A DNA stretch of 64,000 nucleotides, taken from contig NZ_JAZHSD010000001.1 in the NCBI RefSeq assembly GCF_036924745.1, positions 6,385,001-6,449,000 of the forward strand. Direction: 5' to 3'. The notes beneath the pieces were generated by a model, which was given only the letters and a program-made list of their open reading frames with translations, searched no databases and was not told where the DNA came from. The position numbers were made by a program, and so were the translations under genes. Source of the DNA: Bradyrhizobium sp. AZCC 1693. Its GTDB lineage: Bacteria > Pseudomonadota > Alphaproteobacteria > Rhizobiales > Xanthobacteraceae. Below are positions 35,285 through 43,838 of the stretch, in pieces (within the stretch, counting starts at the first letter, position 1; each line of letters opens with the position of its first letter).

Positions 35285-35603
35285 AGACGGACGGGTAGGG
35301 GATTTGCCCTCCCCTGGAGGGGTCGAGACGAGCGCAGCTCGCTCTTGGGTCGACGCGACCAAAGGGAGCGGCGGGGTGGGGTTGACGGTCTCTCCCCATG
35401 GAACGCTGCCCGAGTTGAGAGATCACCCCACCCCGTCTCGCATCTTGCGATGCGAGCCGACCCTCCCCCTCCAGGCCCCCCCAGGGGAGGGTGAAACCGC
35501 AGAAAAATCCCTTCATTTCCTTGTCATTTCGCGCCTTTGGGGCTAAAAGCCCGCCACGTCCGCAGCCCCCGCACCCCTGGAGGCTTGCTGTGGGACGCCA
35601 ACG
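35285..35603. repeat. Gene-free repeat region with copy B of the TCGAGACGAGCG repeat
   Basis: No coding frame. Contains a variant core (35323-35346, one mismatch, GCGCAGCTCGC) and GC-rich inverted segments (CTCCCCTGG near 35310 with CCAGGGGAG near 35483, and GGGGTGGGG / CCCCACCCC). Confidence 0.7.
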
Positions 35604-35629
35604 GGCCGCGATGCGGCCTTTAACTTTTT
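35604..35629 (+). terminator. Hairpin with U-tract just upstream of rplY
   Basis: Perfect 6-bp stem GGCCGC (35604-35609) / GCGGCC (35613-35618), 3-nt loop, then TTTAACTTTTT. It ends 22 nt before the rplY start codon, so it is either the terminator of upstream transcription or a leader hairpin of rplY. Confidence 0.5.
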
Positions 35630-35650
35630 AGAAAACAAGGACTTAACACG

Positions 35651-36376
35651 ATGGCGACCGTCAAGGAATTGAAGGCGACCGCGCGTCCGCAGAGCGGCAA
35701 GGGGGCCGCCCGGGCAGAGCGTCGCGCCGGGAGAGTGCCCGGAGTGATCTACGGCAACAACCAGCCCCCCGTGACCATTTCGGTCGACGACAAGGAACTG
35801 CGCCAGCGCATCCTGGCCGGCCGTTTCCTGACCACGCTCTTCGACATCGATCTCGAGGGCAAGAAGCACCGCGTGATTCCGCGCGACTTCCACCTCGATC
35901 CGGTGAAGGACTTCCCGCTCCATGTTGACTTCCTGCGGCTCGGCGAAGGCGCGACCATCCGCGTCAGCGTCCCCCTGCACGTCGTGAACGGCGAAACCTC
36001 GCCCGGCGTCAAGCGCGGCGGCACCGTCAACATCGTCACCCACACCATCGATCTCGAATGCTCGGTCGAAAATATTCCGCAGTACATCGACGCGGATGTC
36101 GGGGCGCTGGAAATCAGCCACTCGCTGCATCTGTCCGAGATCAAGCTGCCGGCCGGCGTGAAGTCGCTGTCGCGTGAGGACGCGACGCTGGTGACCATCG
36201 TGCCGCCGTCCGGCTACGCCGAAGAACAGAAGGCTGCGGCGGCTGCCGCGGCTGCAGGCACCGCTGCTCCGGCGGCGGGTGCTGCGGCGCCGGCTGCTGC
36301 TGCCGCGCCTGCGGCGGGTGCTGCGGCTCCGGCGGCTGGCGCGAAAGCGCCGGCTGGCGGCGACAAGAAGAAGTAA
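35651..36376 (+). CDS. rplY: Ribosomal protein bL25 (general stress protein Ctc type)
   Basis: Binds 5S rRNA in the 50S subunit. 241 residues: the L25 domain (ELKATARPQSGKGAARAERRAGRVPGVIYG, residues 5-34) plus the TL5/CTC beta-domain, ending with an Ala/Pro/Gly-rich low-complexity tail of about 45 residues (from residue 194) and KAPAGGDKKK. The tail is expanded by short GCG/GCC-type repeats, as in related species. Operon with pth (21 bp) and ychF (27 bp). Confidence 0.95.
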   Translation: MATVKELKATARPQSGKGAARAERRAGRVPGVIYGNNQPPVTISVDDKELRQRILAGRFLTTLFDIDLEGKKHRVIPRDFHLDPVKDFPLHVDFLRLGEGATIRVSVPLHVVNGETSPGVKRGGTVNIVTHTIDLECSVENIPQYIDADVGALEISHSLHLSEIKLPAGVKSLSREDATLVTIVPPSGYAEEQKAAAAAAAAGTAAPAAGAAAPAAAAAPAAGAAAPAAGAKAPAGGDKKK

Positions 36377-36397
36377 GCAGCGGCGGGATGCCGCGTC

Positions 36398-37012
36398 ATG
36401 CGCCTGTTTGTCGGTCTCGGTAACCCCGGTTCGAAATACGCGAACAACCGGCACAACATCGGGTTCATGGCCGTCGATGAAATTGCGCGGCGTCACGGTT
36501 TCGCACCGTGGCGCCGCCGTTTTCAGGGCGAGGCTTCCGATGGCACGCTCGATGGTGAAAAGGTCGTTCTGCTTCGGCCGACCACTTTCATGAACGAGTC
36601 CGGGCGCGCGGTTCAGGAAGCCGCGAACTTCTTCAAGCTCGGCGCCTCCGACATCACCGTGTTTCAGGACGAACTCGAACTGCCGGCGGCGAAAGTCAGG
36701 GTCAAGATCGGCGGCGGCATCGCCGGTCATAACGGGCTGCGCTCGATCTCCTCGCATATCGGCAACGACTACCGCCGGGTGCGGCTCGGGATCGGTCATC
36801 CCGGCATCAAGGAGCTGGTGCACAGCCACGTGCTGTCGGATTTTGCCAAGAGCGATCGGCCGTGGGTGGAAGCCTTGTGCGCGGCGGTGGCCGACAATGC
36901 GGGGCTGCTGGCGGCGGGTAAGGATTCGACGTTCCAGAACAAGGTTCATCTGGCGCTGCAGGCCAAGGGAATTTTCGACAAGGGCGATGGTGACGCCAAA
37001 GGCGGCAACTGA
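36398..37012 (+). CDS. pth: Pth, peptidyl-tRNA hydrolase
   Basis: Recycles peptidyl-tRNA. 204 residues. Active-site residues are present: Asn8/Tyr13 region ([18 protein letters not shown] with catalytic His20-equivalent), the NESG segment (FMNESGRAV), FQDELELP (catalytic Asp) and [13 protein letters not shown]-terminal 15 residues are a species-specific tail. Between rplY and ychF, the conserved alphaproteobacterial order. Confidence 0.97.
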   Translation: MRLFVGLGNPGSKYANNRHNIGFMAVDEIARRHGFAPWRRRFQGEASDGTLDGEKVVLLRPTTFMNESGRAVQEAANFFKLGASDITVFQDELELPAAKVRVKIGGGIAGHNGLRSISSHIGNDYRRVRLGIGHPGIKELVHSHVLSDFAKSDRPWVEALCAAVADNAGLLAAGKDSTFQNKVHLALQAKGIFDKGDGDAKGGN

Positions 37013-37039
37013 CATCGCGAACGGACTTCAGGACGTATT

Positions 37040-38137
37040 ATGGGATTCAAATGCGGTATCGTTGGCCTGCCCAATGTCGGCAAGTCGACGCTGTTCAACG
37101 CGCTGACCGAGACGGCAGCGGCGCAGGCGGCGAATTATCCGTTCTGCACCATCGAGCCGAATGTCGGCGAGGTGGCGGTGCCTGATCCCAGGCTCGACAA
37201 GCTGTCTGATATCGCAGGCTCCGCGCAGATCATCCCGACGCGACTGACCTTCGTTGATATCGCAGGCCTCGTCCGCGGCGCCTCCAAGGGCGAAGGCCTC
37301 GGCAACCAGTTTCTCGCCACCATCCGCGAGGTCGACGCGGTCGCGCATGTGGTGCGGTGTTTTGAAGACTCCGACATCACCCATGTCGAAGGCAAGATCG
37401 CCCCGCTGGCCGACATCGAGACCATCGAAACCGAGCTGATGCTCGCCGACCTCGACAGCCTTGAAAAGCGCGTCGACAACCTCGCCAAGAAGGCCAAGGG
37501 CAACGACAAGGACGCCAAGGAGGCGCTCGACCTCGTCAACCGCGCGCTGGTGCTGCTGCGCGACGGCAAGCCGGCGCGCTTTCTTGAGCGCAAGCCGGAG
37601 GAAGAGCGCGCGTTCAATATGCTGGGCCTGCTGACGTCGAAGCCGGTGCTCTATGTCTGCAATGTCGAGGAAGGCTCGGCCAAAGACGGCAACAGCTTCT
37701 CCAAGCAAGTGTTCGAGCACGCCAAGAAGGAAGGCGCGGTCGCCGTGGTGATCTCGGCCAAAATCGAATCCGAGATCGCGACCCTGTCACGCGAGGAGCG
37801 CGCCGAGTTTTTGGAGACGCTGGGTCTCGAAGAGGCCGGCCTCGACCGCCTGATCCGCGCCGGCTACCAGCTGCTCGACCTCATCACCTATTTCACCGTG
37901 GGTCCGAAGGAGGCCCGCGCCTGGACCATCCACCGCGGCACCAAGGCGCCCGCGTCGGCCGGCGTGATCCATACCGATTTCGAAAAGGGCTTTATCCGGG
38001 CCGAGACCATCGCCTATGCCGATTACGTCGCGCTGAACGGCGAAGCCGGCGCCCGCGACGCCGGCAAGCTGCGGCTGGAAGGCAAGGAATATGTCGTCGC
38101 CGACGGCGACGTGATGCATTTCAGGTTTAATAACTGA
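37040..38137 (+). CDS. ychF: YchF, Obg-like ribosome-binding ATPase
   Basis: 365 residues. G1 [15 protein letters not shown], the [12 protein letters not shown] switch segment, G3 [21 protein letters not shown], and the G4 variant NVEE (in place of NKxD) that gives ATP preference. Coiled-coil insertion about 130-190 and a C-terminal TGS domain ([15 protein letters not shown]...EKGFIRAE). Third gene of the rplY-pth-ychF operon. Confidence 0.97.
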   Translation: MGFKCGIVGLPNVGKSTLFNALTETAAAQAANYPFCTIEPNVGEVAVPDPRLDKLSDIAGSAQIIPTRLTFVDIAGLVRGASKGEGLGNQFLATIREVDAVAHVVRCFEDSDITHVEGKIAPLADIETIETELMLADLDSLEKRVDNLAKKAKGNDKDAKEALDLVNRALVLLRDGKPARFLERKPEEERAFNMLGLLTSKPVLYVCNVEEGSAKDGNSFSKQVFEHAKKEGAVAVVISAKIESEIATLSREERAEFLETLGLEEAGLDRLIRAGYQLLDLITYFTVGPKEARAWTIHRGTKAPASAGVIHTDFEKGFIRAETIAYADYVALNGEAGARDAGKLRLEGKEYVVADGDVMHFRFNN

Positions 38138-38146
38138 TTGGCTTGG

Positions 38147-38250
38147 TCATTCCGGGATGGTGCGTAAGCACCAGACCTCAGGTGCGCAATTGCGCACCGG
38201 GGAATCTCGAGATTCCGGGTTCGATGCTGCGCATCGCCCGGAATGACGAC
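38147..38250. repeat. Intergenic palindromic element (TCATTCCGGG ... CCCGGAATGA)
   Basis: Outer arms GTCATTCCGGGATG and CGCCCGGAATGAC enclose nested hairpins (GTGCGTAAGCAC, GGTGCGCAATTGCGCACC, GGAATCTCGAGATTCC). Decayed relatives occur near 42055-42120 and 44825-44890. Confidence 0.85.
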
Positions 38251-38251
38251 C

Positions 38252-38545
38252 TCACCGCATCTGCCCCTGATCCCGGATCGCGCCGAGATGCTCGTTGATG
38301 CGGAAGACGATCAGGATGAATTCCGCGGCGATGCGCGAAAACACCACGCCGACCACGACACCGGCGATCGACGACAGCAACAGGATGAACCCGCCAAACG
38401 GGCTGATCGCCATCGCGGCAAGTGCCGAAAAGATCCCGGACAGGCCGAACAGAACGATCAAGCCGATGACCAGCCAGTAGAAAGTCTTGATGATCGTGGG
38501 TGTGATAAAGCGGTCCCACTGAAACAGATCCTGAAAATCGAGCAT
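38252..38545 (-). CDS. DUF4282 membrane protein
   Basis: 97 residues with two TM segments (about 19-43 and 50-76) and the short N-terminal amphipathic LDFQDLFQWDRFITPTIIK typical of DUF4282 proteins; ends IVFRINEHLGAIRDQ. Function unknown. Convergent with ychF across the repeat element. Confidence 0.85.
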   Translation of the reverse strand: MLDFQDLFQWDRFITPTIIKTFYWLVIGLIVLFGLSGIFSALAAMAISPFGGFILLLSSIAGVVVGVVFSRIAAEFILIVFRINEHLGAIRDQGQMR

Positions 38546-38748
38546 CGATGGTTCTCCGGCGAGTCAAAAACCTGGTCCCAGATGGCACAGGGCTAGCCCC
38601 GAAAATTGCTTCGGGCAAGTCAGGGTGAGTGCCGGCAACGGTACTCGCCCCTGGCGAACGAGCCATGCGGGTGGACGGGTTGAGATTGCCGCAAATAACG
38701 GCCACATTCAGGCTTCCCCGCCGCAATCCTCAAGCCAATCCCCGATAT

Positions 38749-39210
38749 ATGACAACGTTGATCTTCGAAGACTTCACGCCCGGCCATTTCGGCACGTTCG
38801 GACCGCGCCACGTCACGCGCGAGGAGATTTTGGCCTTTGCCGCCGAATTCGACCCGCAGCCGATGCATCTGGACGAAAAGGCCGCCAACGCGTCGATGCT
38901 GAAGGGGCTGTCCGGTTCGGGCTGGCATCTCGGCTCGCTCATGATGCGGATGCTGTTTGACGGCTTTATCGGCCGCACCGCCTCGCTCGGCTCGCCCGGC
39001 GTCAACGAGATGCGCTGGATGGCGCCACTCCGGCCGGGCGACGACCTGACGCTGGATGTCGACGTCGCGGAGGCCAGGATTTCGAAGAGCCGTCCCGAAA
39101 CCGGCATCGTGACCTTCAAGGGTACGATCCGCAATGCGGCTGGCGTGGTGCTGTGCGAGATGGAGTCGCCGATCATCGTGCGCCGGTGTACTGAGGCGGG
39201 GGCGAAGTAG
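38749..39210 (+). CDS. MaoC-family (R)-hydratase-like protein, first of a tandem pair
   Basis: 153-residue single hotdog domain. FDPQPMHLDE carries the Asp-His dyad of the MaoC/hydratase-2 motif; GSGWHLGSLMMRML and the SPGVNEMRWMAPLRPGDDL segment are characteristic. Acts on enoyl-CoA-type substrates. A homologous gene follows after 2 bp, so the two probably form a heterodimer. Confidence 0.88.
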   Translation: MTTLIFEDFTPGHFGTFGPRHVTREEILAFAAEFDPQPMHLDEKAANASMLKGLSGSGWHLGSLMMRMLFDGFIGRTASLGSPGVNEMRWMAPLRPGDDLTLDVDVAEARISKSRPETGIVTFKGTIRNAAGVVLCEMESPIIVRRCTEAGAK

Positions 39211-39212
39211 CG

Positions 39213-39692
39213 ATGCGTTTCTTCGAGGACATCGAGATCGGCGCGCGGCGCGAGTTTGGCTCGTTCACCTTCACTCCCGACGACATCACGAGGTTTGCCA
39301 CGCAGTTCGATCCGCAGCGCTTTCACCTCGACGAGGAGGAAGGCCGGAAATCCCTGTTCGGAGGACTGGCCGCATCGGGCTGGCACGTCGCCGCGGTCTG
39401 CATGAAGCTGCTGGTCGCCGACGGCAAGCGGTTGACGGCGGAGGCCGTCGCCCGCGGCGAGGAGGTCGCGGTGTGGGGGCCGTCGCCTGGCTTTCGCGAA
39501 TTGCGCTGGATCAAGCCGGTGCTGGCCGGCGACACCATCCGCTTTTCCAACCAGGTCGAAACCAAGCGAACTTCGGAGAAGCGCCCGGAATGGGGCATCC
39601 TGCAGGCCCGCAACACCGGCGCCAACCAGCGCGGCGAGATGGTGTTCTCGTTCCTTGCAACGGCCTTCGTGCCGCGACGGAACATAGGCTGA
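39213..39692 (+). CDS. MaoC-family (R)-hydratase-like protein, second of a tandem pair
   Basis: 159 residues, aligned end to end with the preceding protein: FDPQRFHLDEEEG (Asp-His dyad), ASGWHVAAVCMKLL, SPGFRELRWIKPVLAGDTI. Starts 2 bp after its partner's stop, so both are made from one message in fixed ratio. Known MaoC pairs of this type act as heteromeric hydratases, but the substrate cannot be read here. Confidence 0.88.
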   Translation: MRFFEDIEIGARREFGSFTFTPDDITRFATQFDPQRFHLDEEEGRKSLFGGLAASGWHVAAVCMKLLVADGKRLTAEAVARGEEVAVWGPSPGFRELRWIKPVLAGDTIRFSNQVETKRTSEKRPEWGILQARNTGANQRGEMVFSFLATAFVPRRNIG

Positions 39693-39873
39693 GGGAAGCC
39701 TGCTCTCACCGAGTCTTGCCCGGCCATGACGAGGGCGGGCGCCGGAACATGGTTAGCGAATTGTGCCGTTAGCTCCTCGTAATCCATGACTCCACGGAAC
39801 GGATTTTTTGCTAACGCATTTTGAACGTTCTGCCTGCCAAATGCGTCTCAGGGGAAGTACCGAGGGGATGATT

Positions 39874-40017
39874 ATGGCAGATCGCAGCAGCCTGAAATTC
39901 GTCGGCTTTGTCTTTGCAACCGTCACGCTGGCGGTGATGCTGACCGCCGGCATGGTGGTGAAATCCTATGCCGACGGTGTCTACACGATCGAGGACACCG
40001 CGTTCGTCCGCCAGTAG
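39874..40017 (+). CDS. Small single-span membrane protein
   Basis: 47 residues: short polar N-terminus, one TM (about residues 8-29, FVGFVFATVTLAVMLTAGMVV), then YADGVYTIEDTAFVRQ. GAGGGG lies 6 nt before this ATG; a first ATG two codons earlier has no spacer. Looks like the small conserved membrane proteins of Bradyrhizobium; role unknown. Confidence 0.65.
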   Translation: MADRSSLKFVGFVFATVTLAVMLTAGMVVKSYADGVYTIEDTAFVRQ

Positions 40018-40053
40018 CCAGCGGATCGGATCGCCATGAGCGCTGAAGAAGTT

Positions 40054-40191
40054 TCAGCGGCTCCAGATCAGCGTCATCGCCACGACCGCAAGCGTCAGCA
40101 GTCCGACGAAGCGGATCACGATCGTGCCCATGCTATGCGACGATTGCCGCAGCGGCATTGAATTCATGTTGTCTGGCTGGACGTTTTGCAT
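40054..40191 (-). CDS. Small single-span membrane protein
   Basis: 45 residues (MQNVQPDNMNSMPLRQSSHSM, then one TM GTIVIRFVGLLTLAVVAMTLIW). No strong ribosome site, so start is uncertain; Met9 and Met12 are alternatives. Convergent with the 39874 gene. Confidence 0.45.
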   Translation of the reverse strand: MQNVQPDNMNSMPLRQSSHSMGTIVIRFVGLLTLAVVAMTLIWSR

Positions 40192-40284
40192 CGCAGGTAG
40201 TGTCCCCAAAAGGTGCCTGCCGCCACGTGACGACATCCGTCCTTGGACGCGACCGTGTTTATAAAGTTCAGATCGAACACAGCC

Positions 40285-40321
40285 AAACAAAACCGCCGCG
40301 CTCCCGTACGGAACGCGGCGG
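40285..40321 (-). terminator. Rho-independent terminator on the minus strand
   Basis: 8-bp perfect stem CCGCCGCG (40293-40300) / CGCGGCGG (40314-40321), followed on the minus strand by TTTTGTTTGG. Lies 27 bp after the stop of the 40348-40764 gene. Confidence 0.6.
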
Positions 40322-40347
40322 AGTGTTAGATTTTTGCAACGATCGGA

Positions 40348-40764
40348 TCAGGCGTTGCGCAGGCCGTCCGCAGCGCGCTTCCACTGCGTGACGTTGTCGG
40401 CGATCATGCGCGTCGACTTCATCGCGGCCTGGCTGAGCTGGGCATAGCCCGAAATCTCGCGCTGGACGCGCTGGCCTTCGGCATGCAGCAGGTCGCGGAG
40501 GCTTTCGAGTTCGGAAATCAGCTTCTCGATTTCTGCAAGCGAGGTGCCGGCGACGCGCTGGATCAGCGAATTGACGTTGTTGACGGTGGCTTCGGCATTG
40601 GCGTCGAGCGGCGCGGTCTCCGCGGCGACCGCCGGCCGGCGCAGATAGGCTATGTCGTTGCGAACGAATTCGCGGATGCCGGCTTCGACTTCGGATACGG
40701 CGGCGAGATCGTTGTCGACTTCCGGGGTTTCATCAATCTGTTCCGGACGAATGGTGGCGTTCAT
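40348..40764 (-). CDS. Helical hypothetical protein
   Basis: 138 residues from the ATG ending at 40764, with GAGGAA 8 nt upstream. The N-terminal 50 residues are acidic and polar; the rest is predicted long helices with heptad-like spacing (SLAEIEKLISELESLRDLLHAEGQRVQREISGY), so coiled-coil self-association is likely. I know of no function. Own terminator downstream; independent unit. Confidence 0.7.
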   Translation of the reverse strand: MNATIRPEQIDETPEVDNDLAAVSEVEAGIREFVRNDIAYLRRPAVAAETAPLDANAEATVNNVNSLIQRVAGTSLAEIEKLISELESLRDLLHAEGQRVQREISGYAQLSQAAMKSTRMIADNVTQWKRAADGLRNA

Positions 40765-40946
40765 CGGCAATTCCTCTGTTTCGCTTTCAGGCGAGCGCGG
40801 ACGTCCCCCGCACGACGAAGTGGAGCAGGTCCATCTGTGCTGCCGATTTTGGCCGCATCTTGTCCAATCTGCGGCGATGATGGATCATTCTCAGGCGTTA
40901 ACCCTAAGGGGCTGAAAACCCCTCCAAAATCGGCTGATCTTGCCCC

Positions 40947-41861
40947 TTACCAGCTGCGTTTGAACCCTGCGCTGAGGCTTTTGTTGGCGGCGCCGGACGG
41001 GGTTTCGCCGATCGAGCCGGAAATAGTGACGCCGTCGAACAGCTTCTGCTCGGCGCCGACCTTGCGCAGCCATTTGTCGTCCGACGTCGACAGGGTCTGG
41101 CCGGCGATCAGGCTGGTGCCGGTGTCGGCAATGCTGAGCTTTGCCGACTGGTCGGTCTCGTAGCTGCGCGCCGGATGGCTGACGATGCCGGGCACCGGCA
41201 CGATGCCCTGCTGGATCAGGTTGTAGTCGTTCTTCAGGGTCACCGAATATTGCTCGCTGAGCGGCAGCGATTTGCTCAGGGAGGTGCCGAGCTTGCTCTG
41301 CTCGGATCCGGGATCGACGCGGGCTTCGACTGAGGTCTTGTCCCAGATCGAGGCGACGCCGGGGGCCGTGATCGCCGCCCAGGCGGTACCGGACGATTGC
41401 GGCAGGCTGCCGCCATTGGCGAGTTTTTCCGAGAGCAGTTCGGACGTCGTCGCCGTGCCCTGCCGTGCGACCGTCATGTCGGCGCCGATGCGCGTATCCC
41501 AGAACGGCGTGATGGATTGCTTGACCGACACCGCGGAGGTGCCGTTCGCCCTTTCATTGGCGGACCACGCGGCATCCACGCTGGCGGCGGCTTTCGACGC
41601 GCCGTTTCCCTTCGGCGCAGGACCGGTCAGGGTCGACGCATCGACATTGAGCAGGCTCCAGTCGAGCTTGCTGACGTCGATGTCCTTCATGATGTCGACG
41701 TCGTTGACATCAGGAGCCGCCTCGGTCTCTTCCGCCGCTGGCATGTCCGTATCGTCGTCCGTCGGCGGCGTTTGTGCCGCTGCCGCCAGCATTGAAGCCA
41801 AACCAACGCCGGCCGCCAGCACTGGCAGCCGCGCCCAGCCAAATCGCATTTTGGGAATCAT
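40947..41861 (-). CDS. Exported protein, probable outer membrane-associated beta-rich protein
   Basis: 304 residues. Signal peptide (core LPVLAAGVGLASMLAAAA), then an acidic linker (DDDTDMPAAEETEAAPD), then a Ser/Thr-rich, strand-forming domain with repeated alternation such as QSITPFWDTRIGADMTVAR, YSVTLKNDYNLIQQG, KLFDGVTISGSIGETP, ending FKRSW with an aromatic C-terminal residue as in barrel proteins. No family recognised. Likely a periplasmic or outer membrane protein. Confidence 0.65.
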   Translation of the reverse strand: MIPKMRFGWARLPVLAAGVGLASMLAAAAQTPPTDDDTDMPAAEETEAAPDVNDVDIMKDIDVSKLDWSLLNVDASTLTGPAPKGNGASKAAASVDAAWSANERANGTSAVSVKQSITPFWDTRIGADMTVARQGTATTSELLSEKLANGGSLPQSSGTAWAAITAPGVASIWDKTSVEARVDPGSEQSKLGTSLSKSLPLSEQYSVTLKNDYNLIQQGIVPVPGIVSHPARSYETDQSAKLSIADTGTSLIAGQTLSTSDDKWLRKVGAEQKLFDGVTISGSIGETPSGAANKSLSAGFKRSW

Positions 41862-41939
41862 TGCCCGCCCGCATTCCAAGTCGCGCCCAGAATGCGTTCG
41901 CTCTGTTGCGAAATTATGGCGAGTGCAGCGAAGGCGGGC

Positions 41940-42045
41940 CTATACCGCCATCCGCGGCAGGTGAATCGGATAGCCCACGGTCTGCTCGACCAGATCGAAG
42001 GTGTCGACCAGCACGTGGAAGTTGGTCAGGCGGCCGGCTGCGGCG
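41940..42045 (-). pseudogene. C-terminal remnant of an NTF2/SnoaL-like gene
   Basis: The minus strand reads GRLTNFHVLVDTFDLVEQTV...to a TAG at 41940-41942. This matches the C-terminus of the intact SnoaL-like protein just upstream (GGKISHIREVIDTFDLVQQLL). No N-terminal part remains, so it is a truncated paralogue left by duplication or deletion. Confidence 0.6.
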
Positions 42046-42129
42046 CGTCGGCGTGCACCTCAGATGTGCAATGGCGCATCCGAGGGGTCTGCCCTGCGCC
42101 GCGTCTCGGAATGACGGGGGCCGCAATCG

Positions 42130-42579
42130 CTAGATCGGATTCGGCCGCCTGCCGGTCAGGATCGCGGCGATATCGCGCTCGAGCAACTGCTGGACCAGGT
42201 CGAAGGTGTCGATGACTTCCCTGATATGGCTGATCTTGCCGCCGCGCAGCGTGTAGAAGCCGGCGATGTCGAACTGCACCATGCGCTGATTGATGTTCTT
42301 GCGGAAGAACACGCGGATAAAGGCGGCCACCTTGTCGCCTTCGGTGACCAGGGTCGGCACCTCGCAGCGCAGTTCGGAATAGCGGGCGCGCACCGCATTC
42401 CACATCTCGCGCATTTCGGCCTTGCCGCGGCGGTGGCCCATATGGGGCAGGATATCGATCGGCGCATTGGCGAGGAATTCGATGTCGTCGGAGCAGCGCT
42501 CCAGTGCGGCTTCGATGTCGCCGGAATACAGGACGTTGAGGAAATCCAGCACGTGCTGACGATTTGATCCCTCGGTCAT
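42130..42579 (-). CDS. SnoaL/NTF2-like protein
   Basis: 149 residues, cone-like alpha+beta NTF2 fold: N-terminal helices (HVLDFLNVLYSGDIEAALERCSDDIEFLANAP), HRRGKAEMREMW, and four strands (VPTLVTEGDKVAAFIRVFFRKN, RMVQFDIAGFYTLRGGKISHIREVIDTFDL). Similar to limonene-epoxide-hydrolase/SnoaL-type small proteins; catalytic role unproven. A remnant of a paralogue lies next to it. Confidence 0.85.
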   Translation of the reverse strand: MTEGSNRQHVLDFLNVLYSGDIEAALERCSDDIEFLANAPIDILPHMGHRRGKAEMREMWNAVRARYSELRCEVPTLVTEGDKVAAFIRVFFRKNINQRMVQFDIAGFYTLRGGKISHIREVIDTFDLVQQLLERDIAAILTGRRPNPI

Positions 42580-42661
42580 TCCCCCATCCTACCTTTGCTC
42601 GATCGGCTCTTGCCGAACCCATTGTGAACGGAACGGCACAGCTATCAATCAGCAAAAGGAT

Positions 42662-42943
42662 TTAAACTTTCTGAAAGTATGTTTCTGAAGGTATTCTGAC
42701 GCGGCCGCCGCGAAGAAGGTTCAAGCCGCCGGCCTTGCCGCTGCGATACCTTTGGCCCGGCTTGCAGGCCGAGCCCTTGATGTTGCCGGCATCGCAGAAT
42801 GTCGCGAGCAATGGCCGGTCCCCCTTTGGAGCCTTGTCCCTGGCTTGCGCGAAAGCCGGTCCGCTCAACGGCAGGCCGCCGAGTGGCAGCAGGATGACCG
42901 CGCCGATGCCTTCAAGACGATCTCCCGTTGTGAGCTGCCGCAT
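42662..42943 (-). CDS. Small exported cysteine-containing protein, possibly degraded
   Basis: 93 residues from an ATG ending at 42943. A signal-peptide-like core (IGAVILLPLGGLPLSGPAFAQA) is followed by FCDAGNIKGSACKPGQRY and a basic end. The FCxAGNIKGxxCK pattern resembles small exported proteins seen in related genomes, but the N-terminus before the core is long and there is no clear ribosome site, so the gene may be decaying. Confidence 0.45.
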   Translation of the reverse strand: MRQLTTGDRLEGIGAVILLPLGGLPLSGPAFAQARDKAPKGDRPLLATFCDAGNIKGSACKPGQRYRSGKAGGLNLLRGGRVRIPSETYFQKV

Positions 42944-43060
42944 CTGCACTAAACCGGTTTTTGCGGGCGGCGACAATGCATGCCGCCATTGCGTGCCATC
43001 GTTCCCGCGGAACGATCTCGCCGCGGCCAGCGTTGACTCTTTCTGTTGCTAACGGAGACC

Positions 43061-43243
43061 ATGATGACGAAAACCGTTCCGCCCATCCCCCCGGACAACC
43101 AGAGCCACAAGGGCCCCGGCAGCGCGCCCAGCGTTCCCCTCGACACCACCAAGGGCCACCGCGACGACGAGAAGAACAACATCCGCGAACAGGCCGAGCA
43201 CGGCAATCTGACACAGAACACCAGCAACCGCCGGTCAGGGTGA
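43061..43243 (+). CDS. Small hydrophilic hypothetical protein
   Basis: 60 residues, very polar (MTKTVPPIPPDNQSHKGPG...TTKGHRDDEKNNIREQAEHG), likely disordered. ACGGAGACC precedes the ATG pair at 43061/43064. The NxREQxxxxNxxQNTxN ending resembles short conserved alphaproteobacterial proteins of unknown function. Confidence 0.7.
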   Translation: MMTKTVPPIPPDNQSHKGPGSAPSVPLDTTKGHRDDEKNNIREQAEHGNLTQNTSNRRSG

Positions 43244-43262
43244 GGGGGCGGAGGTCACCCGC

Positions 43263-43385
43263 ATCGTCGTCCCTGCGAACGCAGGGACACATAGCCACCG
43301 GCGGCAGTTTTGCGAAAGGCGTTTGCCACGCTGCCCTATCGAGAGATCACGCGGTATGGGTCCCTGCGTTCGCAGGGACGACATC
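43263..43385. repeat. Intergenic repeat pair (GTCGTCCCTGCGAACGCAGG)
   Basis: Facing copies at about 43266-43290 and 43358-43383, same family as at 17638 and 19171. Confidence 0.8.
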
Positions 43386-43521
43386 GAATGTGCCGCGCGC
43401 ACGTTTTCGAATTTCAAACAGCCGTCACCCGCTAAGGTGATAAAAGACACGCCTTCGCATTCTCGCGGCGCGAAGCGCCCGACGTGATGCGATCGGCGAT
43501 GCCCTCACGAAAATTCAGAGG

Positions 43522-43619
43522 GCGCAGGGAAAGCCGGGTGCCCTCAGCACCCGCGATCGTGCGCAAAAATGCACACGGGTGACCGCAAGGTGCGCCGGAA
43601 CACCCGGCCTTCCCTGCGC
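43522..43619. repeat. Intergenic element with 19-bp inverted arms
   Basis: GCGCAGGGAAAGCCGGGTG (43522-43540) and CACCCGGCCTTCCCTGCGC (43601-43619) pair at 18 of 19 positions, 60 nt apart. Only copy in the window. The stretch 43244-43838 otherwise has no gene. Confidence 0.75.
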
Positions 43620-43744
43620 AATGGTTTTACGGCTTATAGCGCGCTCTCCCTGGAGACGAATTCCTCTTGCCTCCATCGCTGACGAATTGACGATCCGCCG
43701 GAGCCCGGTTGGGCCCGACAAATCTCCGCCAGCTTTGCGCGGGG

Positions 43745-43798
43745 TCGAGACGAGCGAAGCTCGCTCTTAGAGGTCGGCGCGAAGCGCCGGGTGAGGGG
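43745..43798 (+). repeat. Copy C of the TCGAGACGAGCG repeat, fused to a GGCGCGAAGCGCC hairpin
   Basis: Core 43745-43768 followed by AGGTCGGCGCGAAGCGCCGG and GTGAGGGGC. The same GGTCGGCGCGAAGCGC unit is at about 55767. Confidence 0.8.
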
Positions 43799-43838
43799 CT
43801 TTCACCATGTGCTCCCATGCTTCAGGCAGCGAGCGTGA

